Positions 1 through 10,219 of a stretch of 64,000 bases of DNA are shown here, in pieces. This stretch comes from an uncultured Sphingobacteriaceae bacterium. Its GTDB lineage: Bacteria; Bacteroidota; Bacteroidia; Sphingobacteriales; Sphingobacteriaceae. The first letter of the stretch is position 1. Every line of letters begins with the position of its first letter. A program made the translations under genes and the position numbers. The stretch lies in assembly GCA_946887045.1 (NCBI GenBank), contig CAMPKC010000005.1, positions 81,432-145,431 of the forward strand. The letters run 5' to 3'. A model generated the notes under the pieces. The model saw nothing but the letters and a program-made list of their open reading frames with translations. It had not been told where the DNA came from and did not search any database.

Positions 1-1
1 A

Positions 2-559
2 AATGAAGGCCTTTACCTGGACTCGGAGGTTAAAAATATTTATTGGGGATGGAAGCGGCATATTTGGGTCGACAAATACTTCCATTGCTCGGGATTCTTC
101 TTTAAACATACTCAGGAAATCCGAACGAGAATTTTTCCCTTTTTGGAAACTGCCCCAGCCCGCCCTTTCTTTGTAGCCCACATTGCCCTTGAATTAATGC
201 TTGATAGCCTCCTTCTTAATAATAACTTATTAAACACCAGCCATTTTTATACTCATCTCGAAAACACCAACAAAGAAGCTTTGACACGCTTTTTTAACAT
301 GAACGACATTCTGGAGCAAGAACCCTTCTTTCATTTTCTAAATGGATTTATAGGTGATAAATACCTGAACAGCTACATTAGTCCGGATAAACTTGTTTAT
401 GCCATTCACCGCATTTGTATGCGAATCTGGGACCAGCCTTTTAATGAGACGCAAAAACTGCAGCTCGCAGAGGTATTAATTGAATATCAGGAAAGTTTAC
501 AGAAAGATTTTATGAGTATTTTTGAAGATATTGAAAAGAAGCTGTTAACTTTTGCATAG
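2..559 (+). CDS. Hypothetical protein, possible ACP phosphodiesterase-like (5' end outside window)
   Basis: The frame is open from base 2 to the stop at 557-559, so the gene starts before the window; the first ATG inside, at 143, is not the true start. About 185 residues are visible. They are rich in aromatic and histidine residues (GWKRHIWVDKYFH, then a histidine at the start of HIALELMLD, then AIHRICMRIWD). The spacing of H/D residues in an all-helical protein of about 200 residues recalls the acyl-carrier-protein phosphodiesterase family (AcpH, DUF479). That is a resemblance judged by eye; I would not assign the reaction. It is convergent with the next gene, 9 bp apart. Confidence 0.6.
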   Translation, partial: NEGLYLDSEVKNIYWGWKRHIWVDKYFHCSGFFFKHTQEIRTRIFPFLETAPARPFFVAHIALELMLDSLLLNNNLLNTSHFYTHLENTNKEALTRFFNMNDILEQEPFFHFLNGFIGDKYLNSYISPDKLVYAIHRICMRIWDQPFNETQKLQLAEVLIEYQESLQKDFMSIFEDIEKKLLTFA

Positions 560-568
560 TCGCTGATT

Positions 569-1156
569 TCATTTGGTATATCTTATCTTAATAACCACCT
601 TTTTCACAACATCATATCCATCGACTTTAATGCTTGGACGGTGAACATCCGTTGGGAAAAATATGTACATCGTGCCTGGTTCCGCAACATAGAACTTACC
701 TGCGGCGATGTAATTGGCTACGTCCTTTGCTGGATCGTACGGCTTTGTTACGGTAGCTTTTGACAACTCAGTTACTCCCATTTTTTCTTTCCCTTTAACA
801 ATGTATTGTACATCAATCATTTTACGGTGAGACTCCCAGGTGGTTTGCTCGTAGGGTTTACCAGGACCTTCGGTCACTGATGCAAAAACACTATCTCCAT
901 CAATAGGGTATTTCCCCGGAGCAAGCTTGTCCAAGTCAGTTTCCTTCAAATAAGCAAAGGCTTTATCCCACCAAACTTTATTCTTTTTATATTGACTCTC
1001 GAACTCTGCCTGGTTAATATCGCTGTAAGGCATCAGTTTTAGTCCGTTATACCACTGGCCCTGTTTGAACCAACCTGAAGAAAGATTTCTCGTCGCACAA
1101 CCGGTTAGAAAAAAGCCACTTAATAAAACAATCAGAATGAGTTTAGAAGAATTCAT
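569..1156 (-). CDS. YhcH/YjgK/YiaL (DUF386) family lipoprotein
   Basis: A 195-residue protein starting at ATG 1156; a longer in-frame start at 1183 would place nine polar residues before the signal peptide. Residues 1-20 form a lipoprotein signal ending in the lipobox LTGC (Cys20). The rest matches the YhcH/YjgK/YiaL cupin-like family: ESHRKMIDVQYIVKGKE in the middle and FFPTDVHRPSIK near the end, with the His and Asp/Glu residues expected to bind a metal. Relatives are implicated in sialic acid and other sugar metabolism, but the substrate here cannot be told. The lipid anchor is notable because E. coli relatives are soluble. It is divergent from ligA. Confidence 0.85.
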   Translation of the reverse strand: MNSSKLILIVLLSGFFLTGCATRNLSSGWFKQGQWYNGLKLMPYSDINQAEFESQYKKNKVWWDKAFAYLKETDLDKLAPGKYPIDGDSVFASVTEGPGKPYEQTTWESHRKMIDVQYIVKGKEKMGVTELSKATVTKPYDPAKDVANYIAAGKFYVAEPGTMYIFFPTDVHRPSIKVDGYDVVKKVVIKIRYTK

Positions 1157-1179
1157 TATATAGGTTCCGTTTACAGCAG

Positions 1180-3264
<2,085 letters not shown>

Positions 3265-3386
3265 TCTGAAAATTCACTCGTGGAAATTCATAAATCCATC
3301 ATAAATTAGCAGGCTATTTGGTTTTCATTAAAAAGCTCATTTAATTGATCAAAAGAGCTTTTAAAAACCTCCAAGACAAACAAAGA

Positions 3387-4265
3387 ATGAATAAATTTCA
3401 TGGAACAGGTGTAGCTATGGTTACTCCGTTCAACACAGACGGTTCAGTAGATTTAGAAGGATTAAAGAGGTTAATCAATTTTCAAATTGATGGAGGAGTG
3501 CAATACCTCGTATCTTTAGGTACAACAGGAGAAGCATCTACGCTAAGTAAGGAGGAAAAGAAAACTGTTTGGGAATTTACCCGGGATACAGTAGCGGGAC
3601 GTGTGCCTTTGGTTGCCGGAATTGGAGGGAACAGCACCTTGGACGTAATCAAGGATTTGGAGAGCTTTAACAGCGTAGGATATGACGCGATCCTTTCGGT
3701 AAGCCCTTATTACAACAGACCAACACAGGAAGGAATCTACCAGCACTATAAAGCAATTGCACAAGCCGCACCCCTACCTGTAATGTTATATAATGTTCCG
3801 ACAAGAACAGGAAGCAATATGACTGCGGAAACAACTCTCAGACTTGCACACGACTTCAAAAATATCATTGCTGTAAAGGAAGCGGCAGGAAATTTTGATC
3901 AATTCAATAAAATATTAAGAGATAAGCCAGAAGATTTTCTTTTCATTTCTGGCGACGATGCGGTTTCTCTGCCACTAATTGCGATGGGTGCAGTGGGCAT
4001 CATTTCAGTAGTTGCAAATGCCATTCCTGGATTGTTTTCGAAGATGATTGAGTTATGTCTTCAAGGAAAGTTTAACGACGCACAAATCTTGCATTATAAA
4101 ATTCTTGAATTTACCAACTCACTCTTTTTGGAAGGAAATCCTTGCGGTGTAAAAGAAGCACTAAAGCATCTTGAGATTTGCGGCAACACTTTGCGACTAC
4201 CACTTGTCAATGTGAGTGGAGAACTTTCATCAATAATAAAAAAAGAAGTTCAGAATCTAGGATAA
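3387..4265 (+). CDS. dapA: 4-hydroxy-tetrahydrodipicolinate synthase DapA
   Basis: DapA condenses pyruvate with aspartate semialdehyde in the first step of lysine and meso-diaminopimelate synthesis. The 292-residue protein has the TIM-barrel landmarks: GTTGEASTLS (residues 45-54), Tyr135 in LYNVPTRTG and the Schiff-base Lys164 in AVKEAAGN. I chose ATG 3387 (MNKFHGTG), the family's normal N-terminus, over an in-frame TTG at 3345. The meso-DAP product is needed by the DNPR-type MurE encoded at 16.7-18.1 kb. A strong terminator follows. Confidence 0.97.
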   Translation: MNKFHGTGVAMVTPFNTDGSVDLEGLKRLINFQIDGGVQYLVSLGTTGEASTLSKEEKKTVWEFTRDTVAGRVPLVAGIGGNSTLDVIKDLESFNSVGYDAILSVSPYYNRPTQEGIYQHYKAIAQAAPLPVMLYNVPTRTGSNMTAETTLRLAHDFKNIIAVKEAAGNFDQFNKILRDKPEDFLFISGDDAVSLPLIAMGAVGIISVVANAIPGLFSKMIELCLQGKFNDAQILHYKILEFTNSLFLEGNPCGVKEALKHLEICGNTLRLPLVNVSGELSSIIKKEVQNLG

Positions 4266-4329
4266 AAATCGGCTGCGAATTGCAGAAGAAAATATTATGT
4301 CTAAATAATCTCCGTTTTTAACTCAATAA

Positions 4330-4364
4330 AAAACCCCGTCTGTAAAAACAGCCGGGGTTTTTTA
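4330..4364. terminator. Bidirectional terminator between dapA and the histone gene
   Basis: A stem of AAAACCCCG...CGGGGTTTT with one internal mismatch and a short A-rich loop, flanked by A and T runs, so it can stop transcripts from both convergent genes. Confidence 0.85.
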
Positions 4365-4380
4365 TTCCAAAAAGAACAAA

Positions 4381-4569
4381 TTACTTAGCAGTATTTTTAG
4401 CTTCCTGAATCTCTAAACGAATCGCTTGAGCAAGGTTTTTAATATCTTGTAAACCTTTTCTAACGCGAGTTCCAGCAGCGCTGTTTCCTTTGTTATAGAA
4501 TTTGTCTGCATCACCTTCTAGGCCGGTGATTAAGTCTTTTAGTTCGGTAAATCTTTCGAATTTTGCCAT
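4381..4569 (-). CDS. Histone H1-like protein, Hc1 family
   Basis: A 62-residue, lysine-rich helical protein. The segment NKGNSAAGTRVRKGLQDI is the core of the Bacteroidota histone H1/Hc1-like family (PF07432), found in many members of this phylum as a short basic DNA-associated protein. It probably binds DNA without sequence specificity in the nucleoid; the evidence here is similarity only. It is monocistronic, with a terminator on one side and a 223-bp AT-rich leader on the other. Two DnaA-box matches lie 118-144 bp upstream of its start. Confidence 0.88.
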   Translation of the reverse strand: MAKFERFTELKDLITGLEGDADKFYNKGNSAAGTRVRKGLQDIKNLAQAIRLEIQEAKNTAK

Positions 4570-4619
4570 TGTTAAATAAGTTTAGTTTTAATGAGTTAAT
4601 ATTTTTTATAAGCTATAAG

Positions 4620-4627
4620 CGAATGTA
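4620..4627 (-). promoter_or_regulatory. Candidate -7 box of the histone-like gene
   Basis: TACATTCG on the minus strand, one base from TAnnTTTG, about 50 bp upstream of the ATG. The -33 region is only A/T-rich. Confidence 0.3.
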
Positions 4628-4686
4628 AAGGGTTTTTCTATAAAAAAAAACTATTTGAAAATAAAAAATCGCCTTTTCGAGTGTTT

Positions 4687-4713
4687 TTATCCACATTTTG
4701 GGCATTATTCACA
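4687..4713 (+). promoter_or_regulatory. Two DnaA-box matches
   Basis: TTATCCACA at 4687-4695 is an exact match to the consensus DnaA box. TTATTCACA at 4705-4713 matches the TTATNCACA form. They have the same orientation, 18 bp start to start, next to a strongly AT-rich stretch (about 4570-4680). A weaker AAAATCCAC follows at about 4716. They could be a DnaA regulatory or titration site; an origin is not shown. Confidence 0.45.
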
Positions 4714-4792
4714 CAAAAATCCACCTATTTAACCCACGAGAAAACTGTTATCATATAACAAAACTCTTCGACCTTCTAACAAAGGGCAAACG

Positions 4793-6031
4793 CTAGGAAA
4801 GCCCGTTCTTATCTTTGTAAAAGCCCTTTTCTAATCTTTCGCCAACTTCTGAGAATGCTTCGAGTGTTCTTTGAACATCTTCGTGTGTGTGCATAGCAGT
4901 TGGAATGATCCGAAGTTCCATTAATCCTTTAGGAATAACCGGATATACAACGATCGAGCAAAAGATGCTATAGTTTTCACGAAGATCCATGGTAATCGCG
5001 GTAGCCTCAGGTAACTCACCCTTTAAAAATACGGGAGTTACCATGGTATTAGTAAGACCAAGGTTAAACCCTCTTTCGCGTAAACCTTTTTGTAACGTCC
5101 TTGCAATATCCCACAGTTTCTCGCGAAGCTCAGGTCTGGTTTTTAACAGTTCTAATCGTTTGCGCAAGCCTACAACCATTGGCATTGGCAATGCCTTTGC
5201 AAAGGTTTGTGAGCGCATGTTATAACGCAGATAATTGGTTATTTCTTCTGTAGAAGCAACAAACGCTCCAATACCGGCCATCGACTTCGCGAACGTACCG
5301 AAATAAAGATCAATACCTTCAATACACTCCTGCTCTTCATGTGTTCCGGCTCCGGTTTTACCCATCGTACCAAATCCATGGGCATCGTCAATAAGTAAAC
5401 GGAATTTAAAATCCTTTTTAAGATCTACCAACTCCTTCAATTTACCTTGCGCACCCGACATTCCAAACACACCTTCAGTAATTACAAGAATTCCACCGCC
5501 CGTTTGTTCAACAAGCTTAGTAGCTCTTTCTAACTGCTTTCTGCAACTTTCGATATCGTTATGCTGATAAACATAGCGTTTACCCATGTGCAATCTCACT
5601 CCATCGATAATACATGCATGCGATTCACCGTCATAAACAATTACATCGTTTCTATCAACCATTGTATCGATGATAGAAACCATGCCTTGATAGCCATAGT
5701 TTAATAAAAACGCATCCTGAAAACCAGTAAATTCAGCTAATTCCTTCTCTAATGCTTCGTGGTGATTCGAGTTACCCGACATCATTCGTGCACCCATAGG
5801 GTAAGCAAGACCAAACTCAGCAGCGGCTTGAGCATCTGCTTCACGCACTTCAGGATGGTTCGCCAGACCTAAATAATTGTTCAAGCTCCACACTAAATGA
5901 TCCTTCCCGCGAAATTTCATATGAGGGGCAATTTCACCTTCCAACTTTGGAAAAGCAAAGTAGCCATGCGCCATTTTCTGGTGCTGGCCTAAAGGCCCCA
6001 TATTTTTAGATATTTTATCAAATAAATCCAA
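4793..6031 (-). CDS. spt: Serine palmitoyltransferase (alpha-oxoamine synthase family)
   Basis: A PLP enzyme that condenses L-serine with an acyl-CoA to give 3-ketosphinganine, the first step of sphingolipid synthesis, typical of Sphingobacteriaceae. The 412 residues show LNNYLGLANHP (51-60), cofactor-stacking His138 (DGESHAC), DDAHG (215-219) and the internal-aldimine Lys249 in GTFAKSMAGIGAF. The last motif is what I know from bacterial sphingolipid enzymes rather than from glycine C-acetyltransferase (Kbl) or BioF. Kbl remains the alternative, since the families overlap and no neighbour decides it. It has its own candidate promoter. Confidence 0.82.
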   Translation of the reverse strand: MDLFDKISKNMGPLGQHQKMAHGYFAFPKLEGEIAPHMKFRGKDHLVWSLNNYLGLANHPEVREADAQAAAEFGLAYPMGARMMSGNSNHHEALEKELAEFTGFQDAFLLNYGYQGMVSIIDTMVDRNDVIVYDGESHACIIDGVRLHMGKRYVYQHNDIESCRKQLERATKLVEQTGGGILVITEGVFGMSGAQGKLKELVDLKKDFKFRLLIDDAHGFGTMGKTGAGTHEEQECIEGIDLYFGTFAKSMAGIGAFVASTEEITNYLRYNMRSQTFAKALPMPMVVGLRKRLELLKTRPELREKLWDIARTLQKGLRERGFNLGLTNTMVTPVFLKGELPEATAITMDLRENYSIFCSIVVYPVIPKGLMELRIIPTAMHTHEDVQRTLEAFSEVGERLEKGFYKDKNGLS

Positions 6032-6066
6032 TTTTATTGTGTTTTTAGTGATTTAAAATAAAGCAG

Positions 6067-6098
6067 CGAATTTAGCCTTTTAATAGCTTAATAACAAT
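6067..6098 (-). promoter_or_regulatory. Candidate promoter of the serine palmitoyltransferase gene
   Basis: On the minus strand, ATTG (6098-6095), a 20-bp spacer and TAAATTCG (6074-6067), near the Bacteroidota -33/-7 pattern, 36 bp upstream of the start codon. Confidence 0.45.
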
Positions 6099-6170
6099 GG
6101 CCTGGCTACAATGTGCAGCATTATGTAATTCGAACCGTCTATCAACCTCTTCCCACCAGGTCCACGCCAT

Positions 6171-6208
6171 AAAAAAAGCCCTTATCTATCATAGATAAAG
6201 GCTTTTTT
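6171..6208 (-). terminator. Terminator of the dcw operon, after ftsZ
   Basis: Arms of about 18 bp (6172-6189 and 6191-6208; core AAGCCCTTATCTAT) with one mismatch, ending in a T run when read on the minus strand. It lies 17 bp after the ftsZ stop. Confidence 0.8.
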
Positions 6209-6224
6209 GTATGGTAAAAACTCA

Positions 6225-7865
6225 CTAATCTACATTATCATGAAGAAAGGAGTTGTTCGGTCTGATTTCGGTAATTCCCTCTTCATTTGAAAGTGTAAAG
6301 CGGGAAACCTGTGATTCTGATGAATGAGGAACCTGTTGTAAAGACATTTGCTTACGTTTATAAGCAGGTTCGTTTTCCAGCTCCTGCAAACCGTTAGCTG
6401 TACGAAGCTTCATGCTCAGATCTTTTAATCGTAAGATCCGTTCTCTTGATTTGCGTAACTGCTCTTCAATCGACTCATCGGTTTTATTTTCGTCGGGATT
6501 ATAAGCCTGTGGTTCTGGCTCAGGCAACCTGATCTCCTCTGCTGGCCTGCTTACTTCTGCAAGCGGCTCGTTAACCTGGAACTCTGGTTCTGCAATTTTA
6601 AATCCAAACTCAAATCGTGGTTCTTCAGAAACCGATGGTACTTGTTCTTCCTCTTCTAAAGTATGACGAATAAATTGAGACTCAGTGGATTTCACTTCCT
6701 CATTCGCCTTTTCTTTCTGACCGAACATCCCGGCAAATAAATCCGGTTGAACCTCGGTAGTTTTCATCACCATTTCCTGTTCTTTCACTTCAGGCTCCTG
6801 AGGAGCAATAAAGGAATTTACCGTGTTAACAGGAGTCACCATCGGCGCATTTTCAGGCGTCAATAAAGACACTTTACGCACCTGACTTTTTTCTACTGCT
6901 CGCTCTTCCTGTGTCTGAAAACCTGTAGCAATTATAGTAACAGATATTTTCTCGCCAAGTTCTTCGTCAACGCAGTTACCCCAGATCAGATCCGCGGCAA
7001 GTCCTGCTTCCTGCTGGATGTAATCGGTAATTATGCTTACCTCATCCATAGAAACTTCTTTTGAACCAGAACTAATGTTCAATAGAATATATCGTGCACC
7101 TTCAATTTCATTATCTTTTAACAGAGGAGACGCTAAAGCTCCTTCAACAGCTCTATGAGCTCGGTTTTCACCTTCGGCAGAATAACTTCCCATGATGGCC
7201 ACACCGCTGCTGTTCATTACAGTGCGAACATCTTTAAAGTCGACGTTTATATAACCCGGTATGGTAATAATTTCTGCGATTCCTTTTGCTGCAGTTGTTA
7301 AAATATTGTCGGCCTGAGCAAAGGCGGCACTCAAAGTTAAGTTACCAAAAATCTCGCGTAAGCGATCATTCGATATCACCAGGTAAGAATCAACATATTT
7401 TTTGAATTCCTCCAGCCCGTCCTCAGCCTGCATTTTCCTGCGTTTTCCCTCAAAAGAAAAAGGCGTAGTTATAATTCCAACCGTTAATATATCAAGCTCT
7501 TTAGCGGCTTTGGCGATAATCGGACTGGCACCAGTACCAGTACCACCACCCATCCCGGCTGTGATAAACAACATCTTTGTATTGCTTCCCAACATCCGCT
7601 TAATGTCTTCTATGTTCTCGATAGCTGAATTCTTACCTACTTCCGGAATCGAACCTGCTCCCATCCCCTCGGTAAGACTTGCGCCTAATTGAACCTTATT
7701 CGGAATAGGACTCAATTCCAATGCTTGCGCATCAGTATTACAGATAATAAAATCCACACCTGTGATTCCCTGTCTGTACATATGGTTCACAGCATTACCA
7801 CCGCCACCACCAACACCAATTACTTTAATAATTGATGACTTTTCTTTTAACATTTCAAACTGCAT
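6225..7865 (-). CDS. ftsZ: Cell division GTPase FtsZ
   Basis: The tubulin homologue that forms the Z-ring. The N-terminal GTPase core has VIGVGGGGGNAVNHM (15-29), the signature GGGTGTG (106-112) and the T7 loop NVDFKDV (207-213). After about residue 330 comes a long acidic, proline-rich linker of about 190 residues, as usual in Bacteroidota (546 residues in total against 383 in E. coli). A short conserved tail, IRPNNSFLHDNVD, is probably the FtsA-binding peptide. It is the last gene of the operon, separated from ftsA by 126 bp that hold a nested inverted repeat. Confidence 0.98.
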   Translation of the reverse strand: MQFEMLKEKSSIIKVIGVGGGGGNAVNHMYRQGITGVDFIICNTDAQALELSPIPNKVQLGASLTEGMGAGSIPEVGKNSAIENIEDIKRMLGSNTKMLFITAGMGGGTGTGASPIIAKAAKELDILTVGIITTPFSFEGKRRKMQAEDGLEEFKKYVDSYLVISNDRLREIFGNLTLSAAFAQADNILTTAAKGIAEIITIPGYINVDFKDVRTVMNSSGVAIMGSYSAEGENRAHRAVEGALASPLLKDNEIEGARYILLNISSGSKEVSMDEVSIITDYIQQEAGLAADLIWGNCVDEELGEKISVTIIATGFQTQEERAVEKSQVRKVSLLTPENAPMVTPVNTVNSFIAPQEPEVKEQEMVMKTTEVQPDLFAGMFGQKEKANEEVKSTESQFIRHTLEEEEQVPSVSEEPRFEFGFKIAEPEFQVNEPLAEVSRPAEEIRLPEPEPQAYNPDENKTDESIEEQLRKSRERILRLKDLSMKLRTANGLQELENEPAYKRKQMSLQQVPHSSESQVSRFTLSNEEGITEIRPNNSFLHDNVD

Positions 7866-7931
7866 ATCGCTATTAATCAGTTTAGTAGATTTTGAATTAT
7901 TTACTCTATTCCTTCTTGTAATATTAATTAT

Positions 7932-7991
7932 TTTTCAACAGACGTTTTCCACAATTGTTAAGTTTGTGGAAAACTCTCTCATTGTTGAAAA
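7932..7991. repeat. Nested inverted repeats between ftsA and ftsZ
   Basis: Outer arms TTTTCAACA (7932-7940) and TGTTGAAAA (7983-7991) enclose inner arms GTTTTCCACAA (7944-7954) and TTGTGGAAAAC (7964-7974). Both pairs are perfect. The inner arms contain TTTTCCACA, one base from the DnaA box, in head-to-head orientation. There is no T run, so it is not a simple terminator. Confidence 0.8.
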
Positions 7992-9341
7992 CTATTTAAT
8001 ATAGTCTTCATCTTTGATATCGTCTTTAATAAATTTCGCCCCTGTTTGAAGTAATTTATCGAACAATCCGAATGATTTTTTTCCTTTTTCAACGGCTGGT
8101 TTTTGCACCAGAACACCAGGTTGCTTTACTGTCTCCATCAATTCCTCCGCTTTATGTATTCCTTTAATTAATAATCCTATACCGGTTGCAAACATCGGGC
8201 TTTTCAGATCGTCGTATACATTTTTGGGCAACACTTCATTTTTTGCCAAATGCTCGTTCGGATAGCCAATGCGGCAATCTAAACCAGTAACGTATTCTAC
8301 TAACTGCGATAAATGCTTCAATTGAGCACCACCGCCTGTAATCACAATGCCTGCAATCAGTTTCTTTTCGTATCCGGATGATTTTATCTCGTAATAGATG
8401 TGCTCGATAATTTCCTCCATTCTCGCCTGGATAACGTAAGCGAGGTTTTTTACCGAAATTTCTTTTGGCTCACGACCGCGTAAGCCAGGGACGCAGATAA
8501 TTTCATTCTCCTTGTTTTCGTCGGCTAAAGCAGATCCGAAACGAGTTTTTAATAACTCTGCCTGGTTGCGCATTACCGAACATCCTTCACGGATATCCTC
8601 TGTTACACTATTTCCGCCAAAAGGAATAACCGCCGTGTGACGAATAATGCCTTCATGAAATATGGCCAGATCGGTAGTACCACCACCTATATCCACAAGC
8701 ACAACTCCGGCTTCTTTTTCTTCATCGCTTAACACAGATTCTGAAGATGCCAGGGGCTCAAGAATTAACTCTTGCGTTTCTAAATTTGCGTTTCCAACAC
8801 ATTTAAGGATATTTTTAACAGCACTTACGTGACCTGAAATTATATGGAAATTTGCTTCAAGTCGTACCCCGGCCATTCCGATAGGATCTTTAATTCCGGG
8901 CTCATTGTCTACAGTAAACTCTTGAGGAAGAACATGGATAATCTCTTCGCCGGGAGGCATAACAAGCTTGTACATATCTTCTATGAGCTTATCAATATCC
9001 TTCCGTTGAATTTCGTTGTTCAGGTCCTTCCGGGTTAAAATTCCGCGATGCTGAAGACTTTTGATGTGCTGACCCGCAATCCCAACGTTAACGATTTTAA
9101 CATCGACGTTAGACTGGGCGCTAGCTTCATCAACAGCCAGCAAGATGCCCTGGACTGTTTTTTGAATATTTGACACTACACCACGCGTTACACCGGCCGA
9201 CTCGGCCTTCCCAATCCCCAATATTTCTATCTTGCGCTGACCATTCCTACGGCCAACAATCACACAAATTTTTGTAGTACCTATATCTAAGCCTACAACA
9301 ATGGGTGACCCTTTTGATAATGTAGAAGTATCTTTTTCCAT
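7992..9341 (-). CDS. ftsA: Cell division protein FtsA
   Basis: The actin-like protein that anchors FtsZ to the membrane. The 449 residues show the phosphate-1 motif VGLDIGTTKICVIVG (16-30), a 1C-type region, the phosphate-2 motif VDIGGGTTDLAIF and the adenosine motif GIVITGGGAQL. The lysine-rich C-terminus (SFGLFDKLLQTGAKFIKDD) probably includes the amphipathic membrane helix. The start lies 2 bp after the ftsQ stop, so the two are translationally coupled. Confidence 0.97.
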   Translation of the reverse strand: MEKDTSTLSKGSPIVVGLDIGTTKICVIVGRRNGQRKIEILGIGKAESAGVTRGVVSNIQKTVQGILLAVDEASAQSNVDVKIVNVGIAGQHIKSLQHRGILTRKDLNNEIQRKDIDKLIEDMYKLVMPPGEEIIHVLPQEFTVDNEPGIKDPIGMAGVRLEANFHIISGHVSAVKNILKCVGNANLETQELILEPLASSESVLSDEEKEAGVVLVDIGGGTTDLAIFHEGIIRHTAVIPFGGNSVTEDIREGCSVMRNQAELLKTRFGSALADENKENEIICVPGLRGREPKEISVKNLAYVIQARMEEIIEHIYYEIKSSGYEKKLIAGIVITGGGAQLKHLSQLVEYVTGLDCRIGYPNEHLAKNEVLPKNVYDDLKSPMFATGIGLLIKGIHKAEELMETVKQPGVLVQKPAVEKGKKSFGLFDKLLQTGAKFIKDDIKDEDYIK

Positions 9342-9343
9342 AA

Positions 9344-10219
9344 TTAACGTGTTACTGTTTTTACTGTATCCTGAATGTTGTTAAGAGTCTCGTTTTTAAT
9401 TGCCTGCAATGGCTTAGCAACCGGAGTAGCCAGAGTGCTATCTATTACATTTTTTACGCAGACAACTTGGTTTGTATATTTTATCGTGATGGTTTTGTAA
9501 GCATCCCATCCAACTGCCGGCAAAGCCTTCTTATAAAAAGCCAGCAAATTCCCGAACTTTATTTTTAGCGAATCAGCATTTCCAAGTACAATCTGATGAT
9601 TTCCGACTCTTGGAACCATTTCAATTTCACCGCTTTGATTCACATACAGCTGTTCTATCTGCTCACGCCATAATGTATCACCTTCTATAAAAAGAGCGGT
9701 TTTATATAAATCCCGCGCCAGGCTGGTACGCAGGGTGTCTACTTTATTACCGAAAGGCTCGAGTATATATCCGTTAGCAACTAAAACATGTGCGGTAAAA
9801 TTAGATGAGACAGGCATTTTTAACCCCTTTTGGTCGATGTAAAAATCCTGGCTTGTTAGATTTAACACCCTTAAAACAGGCTCGCGTTGGCGGATTTTGA
9901 TATTGATAACACCATCCATATCGGCAAACACCTTCGCTTCTTCGATATAGGGGTTGGCTTTCAAAGAATTTTCGATAGCATGAATATCTATTTGATGAAG
10001 CTTACGACCAAGCAGAGACCCCGGGTTTTTAAGAAGCATCTCATCAATGTCGGCACGCTCAATAAAACTATTTACCTCCGGAATTATGACTTTAACATCT
10101 ACGCATTCGGTCTCACTTTTCTTAATCTCAATAAAACTCATAAGCGTCACCAATCCCCCCAGACTTATCAGCCAGAGAAACCCGTACAATACTGCTTTCC
10201 AGTTTATTCTTTTAAGCAT
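9344..10219 (-). CDS. ftsQ: Cell division protein FtsQ/DivIB
   Basis: A bitopic divisome protein that links FtsL/FtsB-type proteins to the Z-ring. The 291 residues comprise a short cytoplasmic N-terminus, one membrane helix (about 9-28), a POTRA-like domain (SFIERADIDEMLLKNPGSLLGRKLHQIDIHAIENSL region, about 51-90) and the FtsQ beta domain ending near residue 250. It overlaps the end of murC by 8 bp and precedes ftsA by 2 bp. Sequence conservation is low, so the name rests on topology, POTRA pattern and position. Confidence 0.92.
   Translation of the reverse strand: MLKRINWKAVLYGFLWLISLGGLVTLMSFIEIKKSETECVDVKVIIPEVNSFIERADIDEMLLKNPGSLLGRKLHQIDIHAIENSLKANPYIEEAKVFADMDGVINIKIRQREPVLRVLNLTSQDFYIDQKGLKMPVSSNFTAHVLVANGYILEPFGNKVDTLRTSLARDLYKTALFIEGDTLWREQIEQLYVNQSGEIEMVPRVGNHQIVLGNADSLKIKFGNLLAFYKKALPAVGWDAYKTITIKYTNQVVCVKNVIDSTLATPVAKPLQAIKNETLNNIQDTVKTVTR

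Noticed and set aside
4570..4792. Calling this region oriC
   Set aside because: Two DnaA boxes and AT-rich DNA are not sufficient; no dnaA, no skew data and no gene-strand switch here.
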